A stretch of DNA of 64,000 bases from Paraburkholderia sp. FT54 (GTDB lineage: Bacteria > Pseudomonadota > Gammaproteobacteria > Burkholderiales > Burkholderiaceae). A model generated the notes under the pieces. That model did no database searches, was not told the DNA's origin, and was given only the letters and a program-made list of their open reading frames with translations. Where the stretch lies: contig NZ_CP134197.1 in the NCBI RefSeq assembly GCF_031585635.1, positions 372,001 to 436,000 on the forward strand. The letters are read 5' to 3'. Positions within the stretch are counted from its first letter, which is position 1. Every line of letters begins with the position of its first letter. Positions 26,046-35,750 of this stretch are shown here, piece after piece. The translations under genes were made by a program, and so were the position numbers.

Positions 26046-27335
26046 ATGGCACAAATCGTCATCACCGCAATCGGTTCGGCAGGCGACGTTCATCCGTTGA
26101 TCGGGATTGGTCGAATGCTGGTGCAGCGCGGACATCGGATCGTGTTTTGCACCCATCCGCAGTTCGCGGTGCTGGCAGAACAACACGGCTTCGCATTCGT
26201 GCCGGTCGGAACGTGGGACGAGTATGCTCAGGCGGTTGCAAGCCCTGCCTTATGGAATCCGCGTACGTCGTTTCGTACACTGTGGACCATCATCGCACCG
26301 ACCATCCGGCCACACTTCGATACGCTCGCTGCGCTGGCGACCTCCGACACGATACTGGTCGGTTCGTTGTGGGCATTCGCCGCCCGCTTGATGCAGGAAG
26401 TTCATGGCACGCCCTACGTATCCGTGCAGGTGTCGCCGTCGACCCTGCTTTCCGCAAGCGCCCCGCCTACACACAAGCGTCTGACCGTGCCGATGTGGCT
26501 GCCGCTTGTGGTCAGGGCAAAGTGCATCGAAATGATCGAGAGGGGCGTGCTCGACAAAGCATGCGGCCCCGCCCTGAACGACGTGCGCGCTGCGCTGGGT
26601 CTCGCGCCGGCAAGCCGTATCCTCGGCCAATGGTTGCATTCGACAGACGGCGTGTTATGTCTGTTTCCGAACTGGTTTGCGGCCGCCCAGCCTGATTGGC
26701 CACGCAATCATTTCATGGCAGGCTTTCCGCTCTTTAACGATGTATCGCCCGAGACAGTCGACGACGAGTTGACCGACTTCCTCTCGTCGGGCGAACGGCC
26801 AGTCGTCTTCACACCGGGCTCTACACTCACGGACGAGCGCACGTATCTCGACGCCGTAGATGAAGCGCTGCGCCGCACAGGCGCGCGCGCGATCGTCCTC
26901 GCACCCGCCATCGGCAAGCGCTCGCGCGCTCGCCGTGACGTGCTGGTGCGTGACTTTGTACCGATGCGAACGCTCCTGCCACGCTGCGCAGCAATGGTCC
27001 ATCACGGAGGGATCGGCACGGCCGCCCTCGCTTTCGCGGCAGGCATTCCCCAGGTCGTCACTCCGTTCGCGCACGATCAGTTCGACAATGCGCAGCGGAT
27101 AGCGAGGAGTGGCTGCGGCATTCGCATCGACAGTCCTGCAAGCGGCAAAGCGCTGGCTGCGGCGCTTACTCGAGTCACCACGGACCCGTTCGTCGCGGCC
27201 CGTTGCGCGATGGCGAAAGAGCTGATCGGCACGGCCCCCAATGCCTGCGAGGCAGCCGCGCAGTATATCGAGCGGTGCGGCGATCGCCGCCCCCCGTCGG
27301 CACGCGTTCGCTCGCCTGAACGAACCTGGGAATAG
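26046..27335 (+). CDS. rhlB: Rhamnosyltransferase 1 catalytic subunit RhlB
   Basis: 429 residues from the ATG at 26046. It is a GT-B glycosyltransferase of the UGT type: N-terminal IVITAIGSAGDVHPLIGIG, then VVFTPGSTLTDERTYLDA, and the nucleotide-sugar motif VHHGGIGTAALAFAAGIPQVVTPFAHDQFDNA with the conserved HHGG and D/Q residues. RhlB adds the first rhamnose from dTDP-L-rhamnose to the lipid made by RhlA. It is 14 bases after the methyltransferase gene and 9 before the MFS gene. Confidence 0.93.
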   Translation: MAQIVITAIGSAGDVHPLIGIGRMLVQRGHRIVFCTHPQFAVLAEQHGFAFVPVGTWDEYAQAVASPALWNPRTSFRTLWTIIAPTIRPHFDTLAALATSDTILVGSLWAFAARLMQEVHGTPYVSVQVSPSTLLSASAPPTHKRLTVPMWLPLVVRAKCIEMIERGVLDKACGPALNDVRAALGLAPASRILGQWLHSTDGVLCLFPNWFAAAQPDWPRNHFMAGFPLFNDVSPETVDDELTDFLSSGERPVVFTPGSTLTDERTYLDAVDEALRRTGARAIVLAPAIGKRSRARRDVLVRDFVPMRTLLPRCAAMVHHGGIGTAALAFAAGIPQVVTPFAHDQFDNAQRIARSGCGIRIDSPASGKALAAALTRVTTDPFVAARCAMAKELIGTAPNACEAAAQYIERCGDRRPPSARVRSPERTWE

Positions 27336-27344
27336 AGCGTCCAC

Positions 27345-28916
27345 ATGACTATTTCAAACAGTATGGCCACACAGGACGTCGGAGCTCGGGAAGTGCCGCC
27401 ACTGCGCGGCGCCTGGCTTGCGCTGTTGAGCTTCGCGCTTTCACTCGCCACCTTCATCGAGGTGCTCGACTCGACCGTCACGAACGTCGCCGTGCCGTCG
27501 ATCGCAGGCAGTCTCGCCGTGTCAAACTCGCAGGCCACCTGGGTCATCAGCTCTTATTCGGTCGCGGCCGCCATTGCTGTGCCGCTGACAGGCTGGCTGT
27601 CGCAGCGGTTTGGCGAGGCGCGTCTGTTCGTCTGGTCGGTGCTGATGTTCACGCTGACTTCACTGCTGTGCGGCATGGCCGGCCACCTGGAACTGCTTGT
27701 TCTGTGCCGTGTCATGCAGGGCCTCAGTTCAGGCCCGATGGTGCCCTTGTCGCAGGCCATCCTGTTGCGTTCGTTTCCGCCGCACAGGCGAGTGCTGGCG
27801 CTCGCACTTTGGGCGATGACGGTTCTGCTCGCACCGATCTTCGGTCCGGTCCTCGGCGGCTGGATCATCGACCAGTTTTCGTGGCCGTGGATTTTCTTCA
27901 TCAATCTACCGATCGGCCTGTTCGCATTCGCCGCGTGCGCAGCACTTTTGCAGCGCGAGCGTCCACATGCTCGCCAACCGCCGACAGATACGATGGGCAT
28001 TGTGCTGCTCGTCGTCGGAGTTGGGGCGTTACAAGGCGTGCTCGACCTCGGGCGCGACCACGGCTGGTTCGACTCGCCGCTGATCGTCTGCCTTTCGTCG
28101 GTCGCTGCGCTCGCCCTTGTCTCGCTGCTGATCTGGGAGTCGGCCGAACCATTTCCGGTCATCGACCTCAGCCTGTTTCGCAATCGCACCTTCTCCTTCG
28201 GCGTCGCGATCATTTCGCTAGGGATGGTGAGCTTCTCGGTGATTGGCGTCATCTTTCCGCTGTGGCTGCAAACCGTGATGGGGTACACCGCGTTTCAGGC
28301 GGGTTTGACCGTTGCGCCGCTCGGCATCCTCGCACTCGTCTTTTCCATGCTGATTGGAATCTTTCTGGACCGCTTCGATGCCCGCATCGTGACGTCGTTC
28401 GGCTTTATGGTGTTTTTTGCCGTGCTGGCATGGGACGCCCACTTCACCCTGACCATGTCTTTCTCGCAGATCGTCACGCCGACGTTCATTCAAGGCATCG
28501 GCCTGCCGTGTTTTTTTATCCCGCTGAGCGCAGCGATCCTCTCGCGCATCCCCAACGAGAAGCTCGCAGCGGCGTCCGGCCTGTCGAATTTCCTGCGCAC
28601 GCTGTCCGCCGCGCTCGGCACCGCGCTCAGCGTCACGTGGTGGGACAACCGGGCGGCACAGCACTACGGCACACTTGCGCAGTCGGTCACGCAGGCGTCC
28701 AGCGGTACAAGCCAATTCCTGCGATCGCTGCAAAAAACACTCGGGTTGGGTGGCAATCAATTGACCGCAGTACGCAATGTCGTTGAGCAACAGGCCTACA
28801 TGATGGCGACCAACGACCTGTTTTATGTGGCAAGCCTGGTGTGCCTCGCACTCGCCATGCTGATGTGGGCAACGAAACCGTGGCACGGCGTATCCGCTGC
28901 GCGCGCCGGACACTGA
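27345..28916 (+). CDS. MFS transporter (DHA2/EmrB-QacA type) for rhamnolipid export
   Basis: 523 residues with 14 predicted transmembrane helices and EmrB-type motifs: FIEVLDSTVTNVAVPSIAG in helix 1, QATWVISSYSVAAAIAVPLTGWL, RVMQGLSSGPMVPLSQA, and motif C-like GPVLGGWIID. Together with the outer-membrane factor and the adaptor encoded downstream it should form a tripartite proton-driven pump. Its place between rhlB and rhlC points to rhamnolipid secretion or self-protection, an arrangement known from Burkholderia rhl clusters. Confidence 0.88.
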   Translation: MTISNSMATQDVGAREVPPLRGAWLALLSFALSLATFIEVLDSTVTNVAVPSIAGSLAVSNSQATWVISSYSVAAAIAVPLTGWLSQRFGEARLFVWSVLMFTLTSLLCGMAGHLELLVLCRVMQGLSSGPMVPLSQAILLRSFPPHRRVLALALWAMTVLLAPIFGPVLGGWIIDQFSWPWIFFINLPIGLFAFAACAALLQRERPHARQPPTDTMGIVLLVVGVGALQGVLDLGRDHGWFDSPLIVCLSSVAALALVSLLIWESAEPFPVIDLSLFRNRTFSFGVAIISLGMVSFSVIGVIFPLWLQTVMGYTAFQAGLTVAPLGILALVFSMLIGIFLDRFDARIVTSFGFMVFFAVLAWDAHFTLTMSFSQIVTPTFIQGIGLPCFFIPLSAAILSRIPNEKLAAASGLSNFLRTLSAALGTALSVTWWDNRAAQHYGTLAQSVTQASSGTSQFLRSLQKTLGLGGNQLTAVRNVVEQQAYMMATNDLFYVASLVCLALAMLMWATKPWHGVSAARAGH

Positions 28917-28938
28917 TACCCATCACGGTGTGACGATC

Positions 28939-29919
28939 ATGAGCGAACCGAGCTCCTCCGCTGGTAGCGTGGCCATTGACGGTAGCGTTGCGCCGTTGCT
29001 CGGCGCATTGGTCGTGCTGTATCGACCGACTCGCCAGCACCTGGCGCATCTGATCCAATTGCGCGGGCGTGGTGCGCCTCTCCTGGTCGTCGATAACTCG
29101 CCTGCGGGATCGGCCGCGATAGCCGAGGCACTTGGCGCGCAAGGCATCGAATACCTGTGGAATGCCAATCGCGGAGGTATCGCCGGCGCTTACAATCGGG
29201 GGCTTGGACGCCTATTCGAACGCGGCTTTGGCGCCGTTGCCCTGTTCGATCAGGATTCGCAGGTGAGTGCCGATTACTTCCGGGTGATGCTCGAGTCGTG
29301 TGCGGCGCTCGGCCCGCAAGCCTTCGCCATCGGACCGCGCATCTATGACGAGAACCTCAGGCGCTTCCTGCCGCAGCTATACAGCAACGGCTTTTCGATC
29401 CGTACGCTGAGGTTCGAAGCGGGTGCGTCCTTACAGCCGTGCTCCTTTCTCCTTTCCTCGGGCTGCGTCATCTCGTGCCGCGCCTACCGGCGTTTGGGTG
29501 CGTTCGAAGAAGCGCTGTTCATCGATCATGTGGACACCGAATATTCATTGCGTGCGCTCCTGCGCGGCGTACAGTTCTATGTCGAGCCGCGGCTCACCTT
29601 GTCGCATCGGATCGGTGAAAAGCGGCAACATCGGCTCGGCCCGATTCGCCTCACCTCGATGAATCACCCCGCATTTCGACGCTATTACATGGCGCGCAAC
29701 GGCATGCACCTGTGTATTCAATACATCCCGTCGCTCCCGATTGCGTTCGTACCCAATCTCATCACGCTGCTGCAAGTCTTGCAGGTGTTGCTCTTCGAAT
29801 CCGGCAAGCTGGCGAAACTTTCCGGTATCGGCTGCGGGATTGTCGACGGCCTGCTCGGCAGGCTGGGACCGCTCGAATCCGCCCGCCCGCGGCTTGCTGC
29901 CCGTCTCGCGCGCAGTTGA
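28939..29919 (+). CDS. rhlC: Rhamnosyltransferase 2 RhlC
   Basis: 326 residues from the ATG at 28939 (an in-frame GTG at 28930 is possible). It is a family 2 glycosyltransferase: ALVVLYRPTRQHL start, VVDNSPAG, the ENANRGGIAGAYNRG-type motif (WNANRGGIAGAYNRGL), the metal-binding LFDQDSQVS, and the acceptor region FIDHVDTEYSLRA. RhlC adds the second rhamnose to give di-rhamnolipid. The next gene begins 4 bases after the stop. Confidence 0.9.
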   Translation: MSEPSSSAGSVAIDGSVAPLLGALVVLYRPTRQHLAHLIQLRGRGAPLLVVDNSPAGSAAIAEALGAQGIEYLWNANRGGIAGAYNRGLGRLFERGFGAVALFDQDSQVSADYFRVMLESCAALGPQAFAIGPRIYDENLRRFLPQLYSNGFSIRTLRFEAGASLQPCSFLLSSGCVISCRAYRRLGAFEEALFIDHVDTEYSLRALLRGVQFYVEPRLTLSHRIGEKRQHRLGPIRLTSMNHPAFRRYYMARNGMHLCIQYIPSLPIAFVPNLITLLQVLQVLLFESGKLAKLSGIGCGIVDGLLGRLGPLESARPRLAARLARS

Positions 29920-29922
29920 TCG

Positions 29923-31500
29923 ATGACGCTCCCTATCTGCTGTGTCCGCCGCGCGCTGAAGTGCCTATGGGTTTGCGCGTCAGCCGCTTCGCTATCTGTG
30001 CTGGGCGCATTAGGTGGGTGCGCGGACCACGGCCCCTACCACCCGCTCGTCATGCATTCGCCCGAGGTGCTCGCCCAGACCACGAAGAATGCGGACGGCA
30101 CGTGGCCGGAAGCGCGATGGTTCGCGTCGTTTCATGACAAACAACTCGATGCGCTCGTCGATGAGGCCTGTGCCGGCAACCCGGACATCCAGGTGGCCAG
30201 CGCGCGCATAGCCGAGGCGCAGTCGCAACTCGACCAGTTCGCCTCGGGCACAGGACTCACGGGCGGTGCGGCCGCGGCGGCATACAAAGCGCGCATGCCT
30301 GCAATCGACGGCGCGGCGAACGTGAACGTCGCAGGCACCACGGTCCCGATCAATCTCTTTAGCGACCCTTGGGTGTCGCCCGCAAGCGTGATTGTCGGTG
30401 CCAACTACGAACTGGATCTGTGGGGCAAGAACCGCGCGCTGACGCAAGCGCTCGTGTCCGCGCGCGATGCCGCGCGCGTCGATGCGCAGCAGGCCCGCCT
30501 GACCATCATCACTTCGCTAGTCACCCTTTACGGCCGACTCGCCTACGAGTATGCGAAGCACGACCTGCTTCAGGCGAGGCGCCATCAAGCGGACCAACTC
30601 GACGCGATCCGGCGCACGCGCGAGACGAGGGGAATCGACAGCAGCTACGGTGCGCAGCAGGAACATATCGAGCAGGCCACCCTCCGCATGCAATTGCTGG
30701 CGAATGACGATTCAATCACGCAAACGGAGTTGCAGATCGGTGTACTGACCGGCAACGGTTCGGAACGCGGCCTCTCGCTGCAACGGCCGACGCTGGCCGA
30801 CTCCGACGCCTTGTCCGTACCCCCGAATCTGCCGCTCGAACTGCTCGGACGGCGCCCTGATATAGTCGCAGCGAAACTGCGCGTGCAGGCCGCGACGGCA
30901 AAGATCGCGGCAACCCGTGCGGCCTTCTATCCGAACATCAATCTGTCCGCTGCGGGTGGCCTGGCGTCGCTGAGTCTCGGCTCGCTGTTTTCGAGCGCGT
31001 CCGCATTCTTTGCATTGGGGCCGGCCGTCTCCCTGCCAATTTTCGAACGCGGCCAGTTGCGCTCGCAACTGCACGGCGACTATGCGCAAGCAGACGAAAT
31101 GATCGCAATGTACAACAAGACGCTCGATAGCGCCCTTGCGGAAGTGGCGCGTTCGATTGCAACGATGCGAAACCTCACTGCACTCATCGACGAGCAGAAG
31201 CGGATCATCGCCGCGCGCGAGCAGATGCTTGCCGTTGCCAGCGAGCGGCAACGCCGCGGCCTGATCCAGCAGTCGGGCGTGCTGATGCAACGCGACATGC
31301 AGCTCGACGAACAGTTGCGGCTCCTCGAACTCGACGCGCAACGCCGCGATGCCGACGTCGCGTTGATCCGGGCACTCGGCGGCGGGTTCGTTGCGACTCA
31401 GCCGGGAACCTCCGCCGCTTCACCGGTTCAGCCCACGAATCAGGAACCTCACGAAACAATGCGTGGCACCCGCCTTTCTCTCAACCCTTCATCCAGCTGA
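29923..31500 (+). CDS. NodT-family outer-membrane efflux lipoprotein
   Basis: 525 residues with a lipoprotein signal (lipobox ending LGALGGC, cysteine at about residue 33) and two OEP repeats. Typical stretches are WFASFHDKQLDALVDEA, VGANYELDLWGKNRA, LLGRRPDIVAAKLRVQAA and LGPAVSLPIFERGQL. It forms the outer-membrane channel of a tripartite pump with the MFS and HlyD/EmrA-like proteins encoded beside it. A Pro/Ser-rich tail of about 40 residues follows the conserved RALGGG end. Confidence 0.88.
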   Translation: MTLPICCVRRALKCLWVCASAASLSVLGALGGCADHGPYHPLVMHSPEVLAQTTKNADGTWPEARWFASFHDKQLDALVDEACAGNPDIQVASARIAEAQSQLDQFASGTGLTGGAAAAAYKARMPAIDGAANVNVAGTTVPINLFSDPWVSPASVIVGANYELDLWGKNRALTQALVSARDAARVDAQQARLTIITSLVTLYGRLAYEYAKHDLLQARRHQADQLDAIRRTRETRGIDSSYGAQQEHIEQATLRMQLLANDDSITQTELQIGVLTGNGSERGLSLQRPTLADSDALSVPPNLPLELLGRRPDIVAAKLRVQAATAKIAATRAAFYPNINLSAAGGLASLSLGSLFSSASAFFALGPAVSLPIFERGQLRSQLHGDYAQADEMIAMYNKTLDSALAEVARSIATMRNLTALIDEQKRIIAAREQMLAVASERQRRGLIQQSGVLMQRDMQLDEQLRLLELDAQRRDADVALIRALGGGFVATQPGTSAASPVQPTNQEPHETMRGTRLSLNPSSS

Positions 31501-31505
31501 GTCGT

Positions 31506-32714
31506 ATGAGTACAGAAAACCTGCTTGGCGACCACGCTGCGGTGACAGAGCGCGATCCCAGCAAGATCACCCGGCGAAACCGGATGCTGGCGGTGCTATT
31601 CGGCATCGCGGCAGCCGTGGCCGTTGCGGCCGGGGTGCACTGGTTCATCTCCGGGCGCTACGCCGACGAAACGGATAATGCGTATGTCGCCGGCAACGTC
31701 GTGCCGATCGCGGCGCAGGTGGCAGGCACCGCGAGCGCGGTATTAGCCGGCAATACGCAGTACGTCAAGGTCGGGCAACCGCTTGTCCAGCTCGACGACA
31801 CCGAGGCGCGCATCGCGCTGGGGCAGGCCGAAGCGCAACTGATCCGCGCTGTGAGGCAGGCCCGCAGCGCCAACTTCTCCAATGCGATGTACCGGGCCGC
31901 CGTCAACGCTCGTGCCGCGGAACTCACGCTGGCCGAACAGGCATTGAAAGCGCGCTCTGGTGCAACGGTGGAGGTGGTCTCCGGCGAGGAGTACGCGCGC
32001 GCGCGGGAATCGGTCGAGGTTGCGCAGGCCAATCTTGCCGCGGCGCGCAGTCAGCTTGCCAGCGGCCTTGCCGCGAGCGGCTCCGGGCCTATCGAAGACG
32101 ATCCGGCCGTGATGCTGGCGATACAGCAATTGAAGCTCGCTTATATACGGGTCGCTCGCACGACCATCGTCGCGCCGCTCGAAGGCGCCGTGGCCCAGCG
32201 CTCGGTCCAGATCGGGCAGCCAGTACCGGTCGGCGCACAACTGATGACGGTCGTGCCGGTCAAGCAACTATGGATTGAGGCAAACTTCAAGGAAGGACAG
32301 ATCCGCAACCTGCGAATCGGCCAGCCGGTTTCCGCCGTCTCCGACCTGTATGGTGCGGGAATGGTATTCCACGGTCGGATCGCCGGACTGTCGCCAGGAA
32401 CGGGCAGTGCGTTTTCCATGTTGCCCCCGCAAAACGCGGCCGGCAACTGGATCAAAGTCGTTCAGCGCGTGCCTGTGGTGGTTTCCCTCGACCCTGCGGA
32501 ACTGGCCGCGCATCCGCTGCGAGTCGGCCTGTCGATGACCGTGTCGGTCGATACCCATCAACTCGACGGCACGTTAAACACGGCTATCGATCCAGCGGGT
32601 GCCAGCGCTTCGCCTGCCCGCGATGAAGACATGGAGCACGCGGACTCGCTCGCAAGAAGACTTATCAAGGAAAACGACAAGATCGGTACCGGTGTGGGGG
32701 GCCTTTATCGATAA
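31506..32714 (+). CDS. HlyD/EmrA-family membrane fusion protein
   Basis: 402 residues with one N-terminal membrane anchor (AVLFGIAAAVAVAAGVHWF), the EmrA-like DETDNAYVAGNVVPIAAQV start of the lipoyl/barrel domain, a long coiled-coil hairpin (about 95-190, Ala/Arg-rich), and the beta-barrel part with TTIVAPLEGAVAQRSVQIGQPV and IEANFKEGQIRNLRIGQPV. It links the MFS pump to the NodT-type channel. It is the last gene of the rhl operon, 5 bases after the channel gene. Confidence 0.9.
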   Translation: MSTENLLGDHAAVTERDPSKITRRNRMLAVLFGIAAAVAVAAGVHWFISGRYADETDNAYVAGNVVPIAAQVAGTASAVLAGNTQYVKVGQPLVQLDDTEARIALGQAEAQLIRAVRQARSANFSNAMYRAAVNARAAELTLAEQALKARSGATVEVVSGEEYARARESVEVAQANLAAARSQLASGLAASGSGPIEDDPAVMLAIQQLKLAYIRVARTTIVAPLEGAVAQRSVQIGQPVPVGAQLMTVVPVKQLWIEANFKEGQIRNLRIGQPVSAVSDLYGAGMVFHGRIAGLSPGTGSAFSMLPPQNAAGNWIKVVQRVPVVVSLDPAELAAHPLRVGLSMTVSVDTHQLDGTLNTAIDPAGASASPARDEDMEHADSLARRLIKENDKIGTGVGGLYR

Positions 32715-32786
32715 TAAATAGGTGTGGAGTTTGGCTATGATGTGATGGACGACTCCAGCTAAACGGCGAGAGATTCGTGCCAAAGA

Positions 32787-33045
32787 TCCCACCCCGACAT
32801 CGTTCTGCGCCTGAAGCGTGCCGAAGGCCATCTGCGCAGCACGATTGCGATGATCGAGGCTGGCCAGAACTGCGCGGAGGTTGCGCAACAACTCCACGCC
32901 ATCGAAAAAACCATCACCAACGCGCAGAAGGCGCTGATACACGACCACGAGGGCCACTGCCTCGACGCTCAGGCTGGTGCGGATGGCAGTTCTGCGAAGG
33001 CAGCACTCGCGGAGTTCAAGGAAATTACGAGATCTCTGAGACGGC
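32787..33045 (+). pseudogene. Remnant of a CsoR/RcnR-type metal-sensing repressor
   Basis: One frame reads IVLRLKRAEGHLRSTIAMIE, then CAEVAQQLHAIEKTITNAQK, then HDHEGHCL. These are the DUF156 helices with conserved Cys and His ligands of CsoR-like regulators. The usual start is replaced by unrelated codons. The end runs on into foreign sequence after FKEITRSL, where the family normally stops. Both ends are therefore broken. Confidence 0.6.
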
Positions 33046-33149
33046 CCGTTGAGACCCGGTCGTTCGTAACGCTGTCCGACCGGCCGCCGGGGTGCCACCC
33101 TTGCGATAACCGCGTGAGTGCGGCCATTTTCGCGAAGCGGCGGCCGGGC

Positions 33150-33679
33150 TGCCACGCAAGTTCAAGCGCGACGGCCAGGGCTTTACTGCAAATGCCGCTT
33201 CGAAGCCGGGAGCCACCGAAGCTTCGGCGAAAATCGCCTACAACGTGACCTACCAGCCGTGGGACTCGATTCTCACGACGGGGCTCTACGTCGACGACCT
33301 CGATGCGGCATTCCGCTCGTCGCTGTACCAAAGCCTGGGGATTCTGGTGGTATTGGCCGGCGTTTTATCGGCTGTTGTGGTACTGCTGAACCGCGGCATC
33401 CTCCGCTCACTGGGTGGCGAGCCGTCCTATGCCGCCGAAATCGCCAACCAGATTGCCAATAACGATCTGACTGCGGTGGTGAAGACTGCAGCCGACGACC
33501 GCTCGAGCCTGCTGTTTTCAATGAAGCGCATGCAGGAGCAACTCACGCAAACGATCGGCACGATCAAGCGTTCGGCCGATTCGATCGGCACCGCCACGCA
33601 CCAGATCGCGGCGGGCAAGCAGGACCTGTCGCAGCCCACCGAAGAGCCGGTAATGTCTTGCACGGCGTCTTGCCCGTAA
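33150..33679 (+). pseudogene. Internal fragment of a methyl-accepting chemotaxis protein
   Basis: In-frame pieces show the end of a Cache domain (DGQGFTANAASKPGATEASA, then YNVTYQPWDSILTTGLYVDDL), one transmembrane helix (LGILVVLAGVLSAVVVLL), a HAMP-like linker and the start of the signalling helix (AAGKQDLSQPTEEP). The frame then leaves the family and stops. The N-terminal half and nearly the whole signalling domain are missing, so it is not functional. Confidence 0.65.
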
Positions 33680-33725
33680 TTTCCATCGTGGTCGTCTCAC
33701 ATTCGGATGCCGAATTCAGAGCCTT

Positions 33726-33815
33726 GAGACGATGCATATGATCAGGAAAGGCCAGATGAAGGACAACGGCGTTACCCGAACCGCTGCCGATCATTTCTAT
33801 TCGCTGGTTGCGTAA
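33726..33815 (+). pseudogene. C-terminal remnant of an IS6-family transposase
   Basis: Thirty codons (ETMHMIRKGQMK and TAADHFYSLVA before a TAA) match the extreme C-terminus of IS6 transposases such as the one at 12.8 kb. The rest of the element is gone. It abuts the chemoreceptor fragment, so an IS6-mediated deletion probably made this junction. Confidence 0.65.
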
Positions 33816-33882
33816 GGAATCCTTGTCATTTCGGAATCTTCTTTCATTCTCGACCTTATCGCGACACAAGCAACAATGGTCT

Positions 33883-34635
33883 TCACCCCTTGCTGTCGAG
33901 CGTGAAATCGACCCATAGCTGCTCGGGCAGGCTCTTGCCCTCGAGCCCATGCGGCGGAGGCGGGCACACGGCGTCGCGCACGGCCGCGAGCGCGGCATGG
34001 TCGAGCTGGCCCATGCCGCTGGACGTCACGACGTGTATGTCGGACATTGCACCGTCGCGATAGACGAACCCGACGAGCGTCCGCCCGGTTATCCCTTCCA
34101 TGTGGGCCGATTCTGGATAGCGCAGCGCCGCTTCGATCGCGGCGCGCAGCGCGGCCTCAAAACTCGCGTCGGGGCGGCCCGGAGCGGGGACGGGCGCTGG
34201 CGCGGGGCGCGGTGCGGGAGCGGGAGCCGGGGCGGGTTCGGTCGGCGCGGCGCTCTGTGCGGGCGCGGTGTTCGGCGCCGGAATTGGCGTGGGCGGTGGC
34301 GTGACCGGCTGCGGCTTCGGCGGCGCCGCGTGCGCGACGCGCGCCTGATGCACCGCTGGAGCGCGACGCGGCTGCACGGCCGGATTCGGCACCGGCTTCG
34401 ACACTTCGCGCGCGGGGATGGGCGCGGGCATCGGCGCCTGGGCCATCGGCGGCGCCAGCGTGATCGTCATCGGCTCGGGCCGCCTCGGCGCAGAGAGGCG
34501 CGGATGAATCAGCCACGCGCCGACGCCCGCGAGCAGGAGCGCCTCGACGGCCAGCGCGAGCGTGGCAGACATATAGAGCGGCTTGCATGTGCCGGGATGC
34601 GGCGCATGCTGCGCGACGGTCGGCATCGACGACAT
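33883..34635 (-). CDS. tonB: TonB energy-transducing protein
   Basis: 250 residues: one N-terminal membrane anchor (ATLALAVEALLLAGVGAWLI), a long Pro/Ala-rich periplasm-spanning linker (about 50-155), and the C-terminal TonB domain (RYPESAHMEGITGRTLVGFVYRDG and the DHAALAAV helix). It transmits proton-motive force from ExbBD to the receptor encoded in the same operon. It starts one base after the exbD stop. Confidence 0.9.
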   Translation of the reverse strand: MSSMPTVAQHAPHPGTCKPLYMSATLALAVEALLLAGVGAWLIHPRLSAPRRPEPMTITLAPPMAQAPMPAPIPAREVSKPVPNPAVQPRRAPAVHQARVAHAAPPKPQPVTPPPTPIPAPNTAPAQSAAPTEPAPAPAPAPRPAPAPVPAPGRPDASFEAALRAAIEAALRYPESAHMEGITGRTLVGFVYRDGAMSDIHVVTSSGMGQLDHAALAAVRDAVCPPPPHGLEGKSLPEQLWVDFTLDSKG

Positions 34636-34636
34636 G

Positions 34637-35038
34637 TCAGTCTACCTTTGCCGGTTGCGCGGCCAGCGATACCTGCGTAACGCCGGCCGCGCGGCACGCG
34701 TCCATCACGTTCACGAGCTTCTGCAACTGCGCGTCCTTCGCGCCCGCGATGGTCACCACCGTATGCGCCGGATCGGGGCGCTTCGCGAGCAGCGCGGTCA
34801 GATCGGCCGTGCTGAGCGTGCGGCCGTCGACCGACACGCTGCCGTCGGCCGCCAGCGTCACCGTCACCTTCGGCGGCGGCAGGCTCTGTGCGCTCGCGGC
34901 CGACGGCAGTTGCGTGCGCAGGCCCGCGTTCGGAATCATGTGCAGCGTGATCATGATGAAAAACACCAGCATGAAGAACATGATGTCGATCATCGGGATG
35001 ATCTCGATGCGCGCCTTGCGTGCCTCAAAGTACTTCAC
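34637..35038 (-). CDS. exbD: ExbD biopolymer transport protein
   Basis: 133 residues, apparently with a GTG start. Single transmembrane helix with the family's essential aspartate in MIDIMFFMLVFFIM. A periplasmic domain follows with VTVTLAADGSVSVDG. It forms the proton channel with ExbB. Only one base separates it from the exbB stop. Confidence 0.9.
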   Translation of the reverse strand: MKYFEARKARIEIIPMIDIMFFMLVFFIMITLHMIPNAGLRTQLPSAASAQSLPPPKVTVTLAADGSVSVDGRTLSTADLTALLAKRPDPAHTVVTIAGAKDAQLQKLVNVMDACRAAGVTQVSLAAQPAKVD

Positions 35039-35039
35039 G

Positions 35040-35738
35040 TCATGCTCCCCGCCGGGCGAGCGACCCGATTACCCCTTGCGGGGTTTTGGCTTCCGCATCC
35101 CGCGCGACGTGGACATCCGGGATGTCGCTCGTCAGGCGATTGACGAGCGCGGCCTTCAGCGTATCGAGCTGATGCACGACGAGTCGCACGCGACTATGCA
35201 GGCCATTGAAGAACACGAGTCCGAGCATCGCGACGAACAGGCCGGATGCCGTCGAGATCAGCGCCTCGGCGACGCCGCCTGTCACCTGGGTCGGCGCGTT
35301 GCCCGGATTCGACAGCACCTGAAACGCGTCGAACATGCCGATGATCGTGCCGAACAGGCCGAGCAGCGGCGCCAGCGTGACGGCGGTATCGAGCACCCAC
35401 AGGAAGCGGTCGATGCGGGGAGCCTCGCGCATCACCGCTTCCTCGAGGCTCGCGGCGAGCGTGTCGCGATCGGCGCGTCCTGCAATCCGGCCCGCGGTTG
35501 CGATTACCTTGCCCGTCGGCAGCCCGTCGTGCCGTTGGGCCCAGACCGCGAGCGCGCTCGCGTTGAGTGCCTTGTACTGGTCCAGCTCGACAAGCGCCGC
35601 GTGCGCGTCGCGCGTGGCCCGCAGCAGGAACCACACGCGCTCGATGATGACGGTCAAAGAGACGAATAGCAGCACGGCGATCACATACAGTACACCGCCG
35701 GAATGTTGGGTAACGCGTAACAGGGTATCCATCGACAT
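35040..35738 (-). CDS. exbB: ExbB/TolQ proton channel protein
   Basis: 232 residues with three membrane helices and the MotA/TolQ/ExbB signature: LWVLDTAVTLAPLLGLFGTIIGMFDAF and ALISTASGLFVAMLGLVFFNGL. A GGAGG ribosome binding site overlaps the receptor stop. It is the second gene of the receptor-exbB-exbD-tonB operon. Confidence 0.9.
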   Translation of the reverse strand: MSMDTLLRVTQHSGGVLYVIAVLLFVSLTVIIERVWFLLRATRDAHAALVELDQYKALNASALAVWAQRHDGLPTGKVIATAGRIAGRADRDTLAASLEEAVMREAPRIDRFLWVLDTAVTLAPLLGLFGTIIGMFDAFQVLSNPGNAPTQVTGGVAEALISTASGLFVAMLGLVFFNGLHSRVRLVVHQLDTLKAALVNRLTSDIPDVHVARDAEAKTPQGVIGSLARRGA

Positions 35739-35750
35739 GATCGATCCTCC

